Part shown: in pieces, positions 32,550-44,900 of the stretch
How positions within the stretch are numbered: the first letter of the stretch is position 1
Layout: every line of letters begins with the position of its first letter
From: Leptodontidium sp. MPI-SDFR-AT-0119
Taxonomy: Eukaryota; Ascomycota; Leotiomycetes; Helotiales; Leptodontidiaceae
Length of the DNA stretch: 64,000 nt
Assembly (NCBI GenBank): GCA_020726505.1
Contig: JAHLEZ010000008.1
Location: 2,294,001-2,358,000 of the forward strand
Reading direction: 5' to 3'
Program-made: the position numbers and the translations under genes
The notes under the pieces: generated by a model
Database searches by the model: none
What the model was told of the DNA's origin: nothing
What the model saw: the letters and a program-made list of their open reading frames with translations, nothing else

Positions 32550-33602
32550 ACAGGAAACATAGTCCTCATCTCCAAAATGGAAGTATGAGAAAAGCTCTAG
32601 ACTCTCACTACAAAAGTGGACGTCAGAAATAGAGATTGACATCATGGAACAGAAGAAGTAGAAGGGTTTCATATTTAATGTAATGCTGAGTTTTTCACGC
32701 TATCCAGAACATACCTGCCTGCCTGCCTTAAAATCAAAATGTCTACAAGTCTACTTCCAGGTTCTCCCTCGGCATTAGCGAGCTTAGCCCTCTGCAAAAA
32801 TCACCCATCCCCTCGAAAAAAATCTAGATCAGTACTTGGGATAAACTTTCAAACTCATTCAGCGATTACTAATTTCGTCATCATCCATAGATTCTTAATT
32901 CATCTTCTTCTAAAAGTCTTGGTAAACTTTACAAACCTTTCCACTCCCCAGCTCCACTTTTATAGACAATCGGTCCCAAGCACCAACAACTGCGTACAAA
33001 GCTAGGTACAGTCCAGTGTATTTCTGGTCTCCAGTCAACCTCGGATACACTGTTCGGTATTATGAGGAAGAACTTAAAACACATATTAAAGGTTTCGTTG
33101 CACTTCGCAAAGTGGCTCGCATGGCAGCCACAGCTAGACACAGCTAGCCACATCCACTGGAATCAAGGTAAGTATGACACGATTATTTCAAGCACAGATG
33201 TCACATACATCTTTTACTCTAGAGAACCGCTATCACATTAAGTGTAGAATTCATGCGTTTACTTGCTCTCTTGCTTATCTACCTAGGTATCTGCAAGAAG
33301 GAGAACCTAAAAATAAACTGAAGAGAGGAGAAATCTAGGACCAGGTATTTATCGCAACTTCCAAGTGCTCAAAGAAAATCGCGAACGCCAACCTGTCGGC
33401 AATCAGAAACTCCAAAGCAAGGAAAATTAAATCAAAGCCCACCGCAAGAACGTATCCAGGGCGGGGAAGAAAATCCAGGAAAAGCCAATCGTCATCCAAC
33501 AATGAAGCCTGATGCATGCCATCATATCAGCCTTCAGCCAGACCCAACCATCTACCTTTCGATCCCTGTCCCCATCTCCAAGTATGCAAGTATGGAAGTT
33601 TA
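32550..33602. other. Intergenic, no gene recognised
   Basis: 3' region of the precursor gene and downstream region of the convergent unknown gene. Nothing could be supported here. Confidence 0.4.
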
Positions 33603-34770
33603 TCAAACACCCCATTCCGTACCATGACCACCCTTCAACCACTCTCCTGTAACTTTTCGTGGCTCCTCGTCAGGACCCCAGACTTTGCGGAATTGGATGT
33701 TCTTCATGACGTGGACGCGCTTTTGGATGATACCTGCGAATGGCTGGTGGAATCTGCAACCTAGAAGCATGAAGCAGTTGTTGATATGCCAGACCGCGGG
33801 ATTCTTGTCGCCCTGTAATAGTAGAAGTGGTTAGTTTGTTCCGATCCGCGGTTTATTTTCAAGTAATGCGTTTGAATAGTGTTTGGGGATGGGGGAACTC
33901 ACGAATACATCTCTAACGTGGACCTCTATGTAGACATCTTCCATCTGAAGCTTTGGGCCTGCTTTGATGGGCTTCTCCTTGCTCTCCTTGCTCTTGTTAC
34001 TCTTTGCTGGAGTTGAGACGGCAGTAGTAGATGACGAGATAGTTGCGGCGGTCGATTGGACGGTGGGTGCCCCATCTTCGTCTTCCTCAATGGCGAGGAC
34101 TCTGTCTCTGGATTCAATGAAGTAGCGGCATTGGAAGCCGTCGTCAACATTACGCTCAACCTCAATGACGTACTTTGCCTTTGAGATTGATGCTTTGATG
34201 TTCTCGGTGGAGGTTTCGGGGAATAAGTAGAACTGTTCGTCGGTGCTCATCCTAAATGAGGAGACCCCCTGATTAGTGGATATAGGATGATATGGCTAGT
34301 TGTCTTCCAGATGACTTGACCTCGTAGAGCGGCAGAGATATCTGATGAAATAGCTCTCAAGAAAGAACACTGCAGAGAATGTTGTCCACTTGTTTGGAGG
34401 GGAAGAGTCAACTTACTTGCCAACGAACGTGCCAATCCAGCCCTTAACACCCCCATCCCGAATGTTAGGATGAGCGACAACCACGGACCTGCGGGAGAAT
34501 CTTTAGTCAACTTTATTCTCTGAAGAATAATCTGCGTCCCAAAGAACAGTCTGTGAAAGATATCTCTTGGAGGGTACAAGTCTGAAAGGACGGGGACAAG
34601 TTTGGGAGGAAAGTGCAAGCCTCACTCGAGCTAAATAAGGTGAGGAGCAAGAAGAGAAGAAAGTAATTTAGGGAGAGAGCTACTCACTGCTTTGCACAGC
34701 AGAAGATTGTCTTTGACAGCGGATCAGTCGCAACAAATGTTGCTTGGGAGGTATGATCGATCTGCGCCAT
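33603..34770 (-). CDS. Conserved-looking protein of unknown function
   Basis: A 237-aa protein. Exons in transcript order: 34770-34688, 34488-34417, 34251-33903, 33812-33603; frame is kept throughout. The N-terminus reads TSQATFVATDPLSKTIFCCA, then VVVAHPNIRDGGVKGWIGTF. A charged middle follows (YVIEVERNVDDGFQCRYFIE). A low-complexity Ser/Thr/Lys linker separates this from a C-terminal segment (VWHINNCFMLLGCRFHQPF, HVMKNIQFRKVWGPDEEP). No signal peptide or membrane helix is seen, and I recognise no family. The model is supported by four exons whose junctions all restore sensible sequence. It lies downstream of the repeat-precursor gene in convergent orientation, and a link with it is unproven. 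Confidence 0.7.
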
Positions 34771-36054
34771 GTTGGGTGACTGTTTTTGGGAAAGATGGTT
34801 TGTGGATGGGGGATAGATCTGCTTTTGTTGACTTTGCTGAGTTTTCTTAGTGTGAGACTGAATAGTTCGAGTAGAGAGTTCGTGGAATTTGCGATTCACC
34901 TTCGTGTTCATTGATTTGGTTAGGTTAGGGTATATGGTAAGAGGGCACAAGTTATGGTTTTCGAAAACACTTCAAGTAAATCTATTGGTGAATATGGTGG
35001 TAAGAAAGTACGAAGGCAGCTCTACATCTCCCTTCCGCAGTTTTCATACACTCTCGCAGTTATTTGCAGTTAATCAGGCAGCACGATCAGAAGAAAGGGG
35101 CCAGGTTGTTCACAATTGGAACACTTTAATGAATCTACTGGATGAATGAGCATCAAGTTTGCTGTGCTATACATACCAGGGAAGCCAAAGCCAGATCAAA
35201 CATGAGACAATTTGCTATCATGGTGAGGATTACTTGACTTATTGTACTTCTTGCGAGATTTCAAAAGTAGAAAAGGTATCTTTCAGTGTGTGGAAAGTAT
35301 GTGCTACGCAAGTCATTTTTCGATAGTAGATACTTCCAGATAAACAGGGCATGTACTATGAGTCCAACTTGACAAATAAAGCACAAATCATCAAAAACCT
35401 AAAGAAAGCCACCAAAGCATCCTTATCCAATAAAATCAACAGACAACTCTCTGATATATCTGAAGAGGCGAAGGAACTTTCTGCTCTGAAGTCACAAGGA
35501 GATTCTAGCAGAGAACCACAAGGAGAGATTCAAGATGAATACGAAAGACAGAATAGAAGAAAACACAATATATCAAATATCAAACGCCATACCTCTAACC
35601 ATCATCTCGCTACTCATGCGATATGTGAACCCCTGTCTCCTTTCATCCAGGATCAAATGCATATCTTGGCTCCCCGATCTCTTTAACAGCAAAATTCAAA
35701 ATAAACCAAGTAAAGAATCGTTTCAAATCAGCACAGACGCATAAATCATCTCTGAAATCCCTCTCGTATACGGTGGTCACTGGCAATGACGATTCTCGTT
35801 TACATCAGTCATAAATCCCACCTTTGAGCTCGCTACCCCTGAGATACCAACAATAATAGCGCTCCTGACTCACCGCTACAGAAAATAGAACTAATTGGCT
35901 GTTGGACTTAGTCTGAGCGCGAGGGGAAGGCAACACCTCCTTGTTTAAATATCATTCCTTTCGTTCTAGATATCTACATACTCAAAATCTCCCAACTGGA
36001 GAATATTTGTACTGTTCTACCAAGCTCCGGAAATAAAACATTGCCTTTACATTG
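34771..36054. other. Intergenic, no gene recognised
   Basis: 1.3 kb between divergent genes. Lys-rich open frames near 35.35-35.74 kb lack any recognisable family and are not called. Confidence 0.4.
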
Positions 36055-37533
36055 ATGGAGGCTCAAAATGCAATCGTTCTGAACGACCTGTCTGGGTACC
36101 TGGGTTCTGACCACCCGGGAGAAAGACTAGAGGAAGAACTATCTCATCAGGAATTCTCACTTCCGCGAGCGGATAGTGGCAAAGATGCGTGGTTGTTCTT
36201 GGCTGCTGGCTTTGTGATTGAAGCTCTCGTTTGGGGTGAGTACAATCCTCCGTTGAATCTTCACAAAATTCTGAAGATAAACCCTCAAACATTTCTGGCA
36301 CTTTATATAATAATTCTTAAATCAGGCTTTCCATTCTCCTTCGGTGTCTTTCAGGAGTATTATAGCCATCATGAGCTATTCTCCTCAAATTCCTCCGGCG
36401 TAGCCATCATAGGAACAACAGCCACCGTACATTCAGAACCCCCTCCACCTCTTCACAAACCATTCTAACCAACCCAGGGAATAATGTACATGAGCGGCCT
36501 GATACTCTTCCCAGCATACAAGAAATTCCCCCACTTAGCCAACAACATCAAATGGGCCGGCCTCCCCCTCATGGCAGCCGGTCTCTTCGCCGCCTCTTTC
36601 GCCCAGAACGTGTCACATCTCGTAATAACCCAAGGAGCTATATACGCTCTCGGAGGATGCATAATTTATTACCCGACGCTCCTGTATATCGACGAGTGGT
36701 TCGTGCAGCGTAAAGGTCTCGCTTTTGGGATCATGTGGGCGGGTACAGGAGCAGGTGGTTTGGTTATCCCATTCGTGCTAAACGGACTTCTCCAGAGATG
36801 GGGATTCCGCACCACGTTAAGGATCTGGGCTACAGCTCTTATCATCCTCTCTTCGCCCCTGATCTATTTCCTGCGTCCTCGAATCCCAGTTTCGAGGAAC
36901 CCGACTTCGCAGCGCTATGTTGGACTTGGGTTCTTGAAGTCCCCGTCATTCTGGCTCTTGCAGCTCGGACTGGTCATTGAGTCTCTGGGCTATTTCATAC
37001 CTAGTTTGTACCTCCCGACATTTGCCAGCTCGCTGGGTCTGTCGAGATCGGTTGGGACACTGTTGGTCGCGCTGTTGAATGCAGCTGGAGTCGTGGCTAC
37101 AGTCCTGATGGGAATGCTCTGTGATCGATTCCACGTCACGACTGTCATTTTGCTTTCTACGGTCGGAGCTACCATCTCGGTGTTCCTGCTTTGGGGTCTT
37201 TCCAAGGCTTTACCGCTTCTCATAGTCTTTGCAATTGTATATGGGTTCTTTGCTGGAGGTTTCGTGAGTACCAATGCAGGTGTGCTGAAGATGGTCAAAG
37301 GAGAAGATCCAACGGTCGATATGGGACTACTAATTGGGATTATCAGCGCGGCGAGAGGTGTCGGTGCCGTTGCTTCTGGGCCTTTGAGTGAGGCGCTGTT
37401 GAAGGGAGAGACTTGGAAGGGACAGGCGGGGTTGGGTTATGGGAGTGGCTATGGAGGCTTGATTGTTTTTACCGGTGTGACGGCTGGGTTGGGAGGAGTT
37501 GGGTTTCTGGGGAAGAGATTGGGATGGATGTGA
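36055..37533 (+). CDS. MFS transporter, monocarboxylate (MCT/SLC16)-like
   Basis: A 445-aa membrane transporter; exons 36055-36235, 36326-36426, 36478-37533. A hydrophilic N-terminus of about 45 residues leads into SGKDAWLFLAAGFVIEALVWGFPFSFGVFQ. This resembles the fungal MCT signature at helix 1 (D-G-W, then W-G-x-x-x-SFGVF). Later marks are ALGGCIIYYPTLLYIDEWF, RKGLAFGIMWAGTGAGGLV (helix 4-5 loop), and a C-terminal six-helix half with DRFHVTTVILLSTVG. About twelve helices are visible. Substrates of fungal members include monocarboxylates, riboflavin and secondary metabolites. It is the last gene before the housekeeping m-AAA protease and could serve the peptide locus on its left as exporter, which is speculative. 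Confidence 0.88.
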
Positions 37534-38799
37534 ACTGATTGGAAGTAGGCCAGCGCTGGGCCAAGGCTGGCTATGGAAGAGCATCAATGGAAGTAGGAAG
37601 GCGAGAAACCAGGTAGTATAGCTAGCAATACAATCTAGGGAGGGAAGAGCAAATAGCTGGAGACAGAAAAGTATTGGAGCAGCTTACTGAGAAAAATCAC
37701 AACCTGGCTTCGTAACATCGTCTTAGTTGTCACATCTCCACCAAACAATCTGGCACGAACACGTCTCTTAGTATATATCCAATCCAGGATTGTCCCCGAC
37801 TTAACTTCCCAATAAACCTCTGGAGAGTTGATGTGCTTAACCCACCTGCACCCACCTCCATTCCTCCTGGATTCGCCTCTCATCCTTGTTGAAGGTCTAC
37901 TTTTCAGCTCCGGCCTTCCAGTTTCCACATCAAATTAAGGCATCTAGATCAGATTCTCACATCGGCCTCCTCTACAGTGTGATCGAGGTCGAGCTGTAAT
38001 TTCGGATTTCAGCTTGCTAACGATCAGGCCGTTTATCTGTTGGTTCTTGCCTGTGCTTTAACTTCTGTTTTGCTGTGTAACGGCTAAAAGGGGCTGGTAA
38101 ATCGAGAAGCTGCTCGTTCTGTGAACATTCAATCCCAGGCACATTTGCCAGGCTCATATGCCTCGCGCTGTGACAGTTTTGAAAGCCTTGCAGTTGACTT
38201 TACCATGTTCTGCTTCAAGTGTTGCTAGTTAAGATGGCATCTGCACGTCGAAGTTGGTCTAGTCACAGTAATTGTAAGGTGGACTTTTGCGGCAAGCCGT
38301 TGAAGCCAAGCCCCGACTCTCACAATGACAGAGCTCGTGCAGTAACAGAACTGTGAAGAACAGAACTAATGGAGAGAATTGTGAGAAAATGACCGCAATG
38401 GCTTAGCGATTTAGGTTGTCTCCTCCAAAGAAGTTGATGATTTGAGAGAAGGGAATTGTAAAGAACCACGGTGGAATTGTCTGCTGCCCGCTGCGTCGCA
38501 AACCACTCCACAGAACCGAGAGAGTATTTGAATCTACTTTAGATAGCAGAAGGGGAGAAGAACTGGGGGATTCGAGGGAATATTGTTTTCCAAAGGTGCA
38601 CGTGACCTGCCAGGCACGACGTGGAAACGCGGCGTCGGAATTTCGCTAGACTCTCACTTTGATAGTCATGACCTCTTGAACTTTTGCCTCATTGAGCTCC
38701 AAATCAACCAACCCCAACCAATTCCCACTCCGATGCGATACGGATAGGAGGCCTTTCAATCACACTTTGTGACACTCCTCCGACCACTTCTACACAAGC
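37534..38799. other. Intergenic; promoter of the m-AAA protease gene
   Basis: No gene recognised. A GCACGTGACC box (E-box core 38599-38604) lies about 200 bp upstream of the protease start codon. Confidence 0.45.
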
Positions 38800-41537
38800 A
38801 TGCACTCCGTCCTGCGACAGTCCAGCAATCTTGCTAGGATATCGAGGTCCTCTCTTCAGACTACCGCGAGAACATCACTGCGCTCCACGAACCATGCGCC
38901 ATTATCCGCTTCGATAAGAGCTGTCCAACAAGCCCGGTTATACTCGAATAGGCAGAAGCCTGGGAAGGATGGAGAAGTGAAGAAGGATGACGCGGAATTG
39001 AAGGACAAGAAGGATGTTGAGCCACCTTCGAAAACAGCTCCGGGAACGGAGAATCTCTATGATGGCCAGTCGCCCCTTTCGAAGAAGGCAGAGGAGGGGG
39101 AATCCAGCGAGCCTGAGCCCAAAGAAGGCATGGTGAAGATGAATCCGGAGGATGAGAAAGCCATAAGAGAGCTGTTGGACACACTGAAGCTAGGGTTACC
39201 CAAGAGCCAGGTTGCGGTTATCGAGCGGGCGTTTGAAAATATCCAGAAAGAGGGTGTGCCGAAGGAGTTGAAGGAGCTGATGGACGATGTCAGGGGCAAG
39301 CCTTTTTCACTCTCGACTGCGGCTAAGTTGACGAGGATGGCGTCACAGATGGCGAGGCAGCAGGCTGAGAGGGATATGAATCAGGACTCTAAGAAGTCGG
39401 ATTTCCAATCGAACGATCCAAAGGGTTCGTCTGGTGGTTTTGGCGGTTTTGGGAACCCGCCACCGGGGGGAAAGAAGGGAGGTAACAAACAGGAGCCAGA
39501 GGGGGGCTTCAAGGTCGGGGAAATCAAGATTGACATTAGCACTCTGTTGTTGTCGGCATTCGTGTCATATCTGCTATACAGAATGGTCATGCCAGGGGAG
39601 AGCAGACGCGATATCACATACCAGGAGTTCCGCAGCACGTTCCTCGACAAGGGATTGGTTGAGAAATTAACGGTTACGAATGGAGGGAAGGTCAGAGTCG
39701 ATTTACACCGCGAAGCTACGCAAGCCATGTTCCCTGACTCTCCTGCGGTCAACCCAAACTTCCATTACTACTTCTCGATCGGCTCTGTGGAATCTTTTGA
39801 ACGAAGACTGGATGAGGCACAAAATGAGCTCGGCATTCCTACATCGGAGAGAATACCTGTCAACTATGCCTCGGAAGGTGATGCCTGGGGCCTGATCCTG
39901 AGCTTTGGCCCGACGATCCTATTTATTGGAGCTATCTTCTACATGTCGCGGCGAGCATCTGGGGGTGGAGGAGGTGCTAGTGGTGTGTTCGGCATGGGCA
40001 AGAGCCGAGCGAAGCAATTCAACCACGAGACAGATGTCAAAGTCAAGTTTGCCGATGTTGCCGGTATGGACGAAGCCAAGGCAGAGATTATGGAATTTGT
40101 CGCTTTCCTGAAGACTCCCGAGCAGTTTCAGCGTCTTGGTGCTAAGATTCCTCGCGGCGCCATTCTCTCTGGTCCTCCTGGAACGGGTAAGACGCTCTTG
40201 GCCAAGGCTACTGCTGGTGAATCTCAAGTACCATTCTTCAGCGTTTCCGGTTCTGAGTTCGTGGAGATGTTCGTTGGTGTAGGTGCTTCAAGAGTACGTG
40301 ACCTATTCGCTATGGCGAGAAAGAACACTCCTTGTATCATCTTTATCGATGAAATCGACGCTATTGGAAAGGCCCGTGGGAAGGCTGGATCGTTTGGCGG
40401 CGGTAACGATGAACGTGAAGCTACCCTGAATCAGATATTGACGGAAATGGATGGGTTCAACACTGCTGAGCAGGTAGTTGTTCTTGCTGGCACTAATAGA
40501 CCGGATGTTCTTGACAAGGCCCTTATGCGTCCCGGTCGTTTCGACAGGCATATCGCTATTGACAGACCTACTATGGACGGACGAAGACAGATATTCCTGG
40601 TCCATTTGAAGAAGGTTGTCACTAATGAGGATTTGGAATATCTGACTGGACGTCTTTCGGCTTTGACTCCGGGCTTCTCAGGAGCTGATATCGCAAATTG
40701 TGTCAACGAGGCTGCTCTGATTGGTATGTATCTTTGTCCTTTTTCTACAAAATGAGAGGCTAATAATCCTTAGCTGCTCGAACGAGTGCGAAATCAATCG
40801 AGATGATCCACTTCGAACAAGCCATTGAGCGTGTCATTGGCGGTCTCGAGAAGAAGTCGCTTGTCCTCTCACCAGAGGAGAAGAAGACAGTTGCATATCA
40901 TGAAGCCGGCCACGCTATCTGTGGATGGTATTTCAAGTATGCCGATCCTCTACTGAAGGTCTCTATCATCCCACGTGGACAAGGAGCTCTCGGTTACGCT
41001 CAATATCTCCCCGCTGGCGACACTTACCTCATGAACGTTAATCAACTTATGGACCGCATGGCCATGACCCTCGGCGGTCGCGTATCAGAAGAACTTCACT
41101 TCGAGACTGTCACTTCAGGCGCCTCGGACGACTTCAACAAAGTAACCCGCATAGCTACAGCAATGGTCACTAAGTGGGGCATGAGCAAGAAACTCGGCCC
41201 TCTCCACTTCGAAGACAATGAGCAAGCCCTCCACAAGCCCTTCGCCGAATCCACAGCCCAGACCATCGACTCTGAAGTCCGACGCATCATTGACGAGGCA
41301 TACAAGCAGTGCAAAGACCTTCTCATAGAGAAGAAGGCTGAAGTAGGTATCGTGGCCGAAGAACTCCTAGCTAAGGAAGTCCTCGACAGGAACGATATGG
41401 TCAGGTTACTTGGCGCCAGACCCTTTGACGAGAACAAGGATTTCACAAAGTACTTCGGCGGTGGTGGAGAGAAGAGTGCCCCTCCGCCATTCCCAACGGA
41501 GCAAACCGATAGCCCGCCCGAGCCAGCCCCCGTATAA
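38800..41537 (+). CDS. Mitochondrial m-AAA protease subunit (FtsH/Afg3/Yta12 family)
   Basis: ATP-dependent zinc metalloprotease of the mitochondrial inner membrane, 895 aa; exons 38800-40723 and 40774-41537. It degrades unfolded membrane proteins and processes imported ones. An Arg/Ser-rich presequence ([18 protein letters not shown]) and a charged N-domain precede helix 1 ([18 protein letters not shown]). The FtsH-extracellular-like domain and helix 2 ([17 protein letters not shown]) follow; two membrane helices mark the m-AAA rather than i-AAA type. The AAA module has Walker A GPPGTGKT (from residue 458), Walker [12 protein letters not shown] (Asp at about 517) and the second region of homology ([18 protein letters not shown]). 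The protease site is HEAGH at residues 684-688, with a downstream Asp in [12 protein letters not shown]. All catalytic features are intact. Afg3 and Yta12 orthologues cannot be separated by eye. Confidence 0.97.
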
Positions 41538-42171
41538 GTCTCAGTGGGAAGGCATGTAGAATACCAAGAAGTTAAGATGGAGATGCCGGTGGGAACGGAA
41601 AGACCTACTTACTTGTACTGTACCAGCATATTCACAGGCGTTGCGTTGGGGCCAAAATGCATTTTCGCATTCATCGAGCAGGCAAAAAAACGTATCTATC
41701 AATCACACTTCACTCACCCTGTTCTCTTTTGTTAAGGTACCTTTTTTGAATCGTGGAAGGGAGTGGAGTCTGATTGTGGAATGAATGGTCCGTGATTGTA
41801 AGGAAGAGATGAGCAAGTGAGAGGATAGATAGGGTGGCTAGAGAATCCAATTGTATATCTACCAGTGAGTTGAGACTGAAAATTACATCTGACTGTGTCT
41901 GAATTGTCGTTTGTGTGTCTGGCGAGCTCGGTGAGTTTTGGCACCGAGGCAGAGAGAAAGGGGCAATGGAAGTCAGCCGATAAGCGATAAGTGGGAAGCG
42001 AGCAGCAAACAAAACAAGACCATACTCCTCAAGCCAAGGCATACAGTATGGAAAAGAGGAACTTAAGTACGACTGCCTTATTCATGGTTCTTCATTTGGA
42101 TTTTCTGCTCACAGAATTGTATGGCACTGTTTCCTCCCCCACCCCACTACAGACGAGCTCCCAATTCTTAA
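41538..42171. other. Intergenic between convergent genes
   Basis: 3' flanks of the protease and HET genes; no feature recognised. Confidence 0.4.
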
Positions 42172-43956
42172 TTACAAACTTGACCATCTGCGTAACGTTC
42201 CCAAGTCCATTTTACACAGAACCATGTTATCCGGAAAACTTTGGTTTAGATATTCCTGAGGTGTCGGAAACGTCGATACCCTGCCAACTGCTCTCGTTAG
42301 TCGGCTCCAGATTGAACCATCCACAACCGCCCAGAACAGTGCCATTCCAAGAATACTGTATGACGTGTCACTACTACGCCGTAGCACCAACGATAGATCG
42401 CAGCCAAGAAATTGGCATATCACATCTCCTTCCGAGACAGGCATGAAAGCCAGCCCCAAATTTTGCGTGTCTGTAACGAAGAAATGCTCTGCTCTGTCAT
42501 GCACGACTCTATCAACGAGCTGCTCTTTCACTTCATTCTTCCTGGGGCGCGGATCGCCTTTAGATCCAGCTGTTGAACTTCGACTGCATATTGATATCTT
42601 ATTAAACTTGAACGACTGCTGGAGGCGGGCCAGATCCCTTTTCACAGGGTTTTGTACCATAGAAAGCAACCATCCTCGATGAAGCACATCTGGTATATTC
42701 CGCTCCAACAGCTCGTCAGGCAAGGCAAACTGCCGACTGTCTTTTTCAAAGGCTGGACACAGCCCTTCAACCGTCCCCGTTAGCATACCTGGGATCTCAA
42801 ACACATGATCAGAGCGAGTTGATCTCCACCACATCTCACTCTTCAACCCTAGGTTCTGCAGCAGTATCCGACTCAACTTTATCATCTTCGCAGCATCGAA
42901 TAATCCAAGTCTGGACTCTGCGTGGTAAAACTCCATCACTCTGCGATACACGGCATGAGGAGATTGCCGGTAATCAGCTAGCAGCTCGCCCTCGGAGTCG
43001 TTTGAGAGGCCCAGCAGGCCGAAGACTCGATCCTGTCTCTTTTGCGACTTGGAATCTCGGGAAATGCTGAGGAGGCCGTATAATGTTAACTGCCCTGCGA
43101 GATCACATATTCTCTTGTCGAGCTGAGCTGGAAGACTGTGCGTGATGGCTTCTACGATCTCTTTCGTTGATGGATCCATTGCATTCCTCCCTTCGAAGAG
43201 CCATATCATCCGTGTTTCGCGGATCGCAGCGAGGAAATCATCCCACGGCGCTGAGAGCACGTCCTCTCCATGACCTCGGTCCGAAGCCTTGTCGTAGCAG
43301 CAGTAGATCGTCGCTCTCGCCGCCAGCCCAACTTCTTGGATGATCCAGATGCGCGTCCAGTACTCCCTCGTGCAGAGGTGCCAGAGAGAACTCAGTTCGT
43401 CGAAGTTGAACATGGACGATGCGTCATAACTAACATCCCCTTCCCCTCGTTCTCTTACCGCAGATGCAATGCGTTTGATGGTGTCGAATGCTTGGCGCTC
43501 ATCGTGTTGCTTGCCATCTAGCGACGGTCCCGGCCGCCCGAGCCAGATCAGGACTTCTTGTGCTTGGAAATAGATACGGTTCATCATCTGCACCTGGCTA
43601 CTCTTCTCCTTCAGGTTTCTTTGATCAATGCAGATGGCATCTACCCATAGGACCCTCTCCCGCATTTCCAGTCTGAGACAACGGAGAGCGAGCGCGAGGT
43701 TGGGCGTGATGGCTTTTGGTTGGTCGTTGATGATGATGCTCTGATCGGCTTGAGAAGTGCCCCATTGGTAGGAGAGGGCTTCGTAAGAAGTCCCCGTTCC
43801 TAGAGTGACAATGCGTAGTTCGGCTTGTCCGCTGTGAGGCGCGTCGGGGTGAGAGCCATACAGGATAAGGAGGCGGATCTGCTTTTCCACAAGGTCTAGA
43901 GGATCGTAGTGGAAGGTTTGCCTCGCGAGGGCTTGCTTTACTGATGCCCAGCTCAT
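42172..43956 (-). CDS. HET-domain (heterokaryon incompatibility) protein
   Basis: A 594-aa intronless protein with ATG at 43954-43956. The N-terminal HET domain shows its three conserved blocks: YEALSYQWG (residues 58-66), an intermediate stretch ending LRCLRL, and RVLWVDAICIDQRNLKEKSSQ (from about 101), followed by VLIWLG. HET domains are found in fungal allorecognition and programmed cell-death proteins and are thought to be signalling modules related to TIR domains (family knowledge). The C-terminal half has the usual HET-protein ending GDVICQFLGCDLSLVLR and no ankyrin, WD40 or NACHT repeats, so it is the short, NLR-free form. The partner and the allelic state cannot be told from one sequence. 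Confidence 0.93.
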   Translation of the reverse strand: MSWASVKQALARQTFHYDPLDLVEKQIRLLILYGSHPDAPHSGQAELRIVTLGTGTSYEALSYQWGTSQADQSIIINDQPKAITPNLALALRCLRLEMRERVLWVDAICIDQRNLKEKSSQVQMMNRIYFQAQEVLIWLGRPGPSLDGKQHDERQAFDTIKRIASAVRERGEGDVSYDASSMFNFDELSSLWHLCTREYWTRIWIIQEVGLAARATIYCCYDKASDRGHGEDVLSAPWDDFLAAIRETRMIWLFEGRNAMDPSTKEIVEAITHSLPAQLDKRICDLAGQLTLYGLLSISRDSKSQKRQDRVFGLLGLSNDSEGELLADYRQSPHAVYRRVMEFYHAESRLGLFDAAKMIKLSRILLQNLGLKSEMWWRSTRSDHVFEIPGMLTGTVEGLCPAFEKDSRQFALPDELLERNIPDVLHRGWLLSMVQNPVKRDLARLQQSFKFNKISICSRSSTAGSKGDPRPRKNEVKEQLVDRVVHDRAEHFFVTDTQNLGLAFMPVSEGDVICQFLGCDLSLVLRRSSDTSYSILGMALFWAVVDGSIWSRLTRAVGRVSTFPTPQEYLNQSFPDNMVLCKMDLGTLRRWSSL

Positions 43957-44900
43957 AACTTGTCTTTTGAAGGCTGAGTCTCGATATAAGTGAGTTGTGA
44001 ATACTTCGTTGGGTAAACGAGGGTTGAGGCCTCGTTGCGTTTACCATACAAACCTCGCGCCTTTGCGGTAACTGGCCGTCCAATGAAATAAACAAGCTGA
44101 AACGAACAAGCTGTGATGTGTGCAAGTAAGATTTTCTCTTTAAAATCAGGTTCTAAACTGCAAATACACAAATAACACTTGTTATTAGGGGAAGTCGTCC
44201 ATAGCGTGATTCGCTCTCTTGGTACTAATGGAAGTTTGACCCCCAGAAAGGCAAAAGCCGGGACATCCCTTCATTTTTGATTACTTTATAAAAGCTCGCA
44301 TTGAGTAAAAGCTAGCTCTCTAGCGCCTTCGGCCATTTCACGCTAATCCCTCTCAGTACACAGCCTCTCGTGAAGGACTTGCTATTGCACTGATAGTAAA
44401 ATCAAGACAGATTAACATAAGAGAAAAGAAATCTGCAAAGAAGAAACTCAAGCAAGAAGAAAAAAAGACTTCTCGGATCAAAAAAGCATATATTCTATAT
44501 CCCAGGCGCCCAAGCAAGTATCTAAGCAGGCCATGCCAATCCAGCCCTGCCTAAGCCTGCTACTGTATGCCCATACATGAAAATCCCTAGTTATAGCTCA
44601 ACAAGAAAGGTGTGTCTGTTTGTGTTTTGTGTTGTCGATCAAATCATTAAAGGGCAATATCGTATCACTTCTCTCTTCTCTTTCTTGTCTCCCATTTCCT
44701 TCACAATCATTCATTGCATGCAAAACAAGCAAGCAGGCGCCAAATCCCATCCATATCGAACTTTTGTACAAATGATGATGATCGTCCCGTCATCAACTTC
44801 AATGATACAACGTGCTGTTTCCTCTCGCGATGGCTGATGTTCTCCTTCCTATTTCTGGGGTTGGTGAGAGGAGCATAGGTGTGGGTCATTGGGCGGGCGA
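43957..44900. other. Intergenic, no gene recognised
   Basis: Promoter side of the HET gene and 3' region of the Rer1 gene; nothing supported. Confidence 0.4.
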
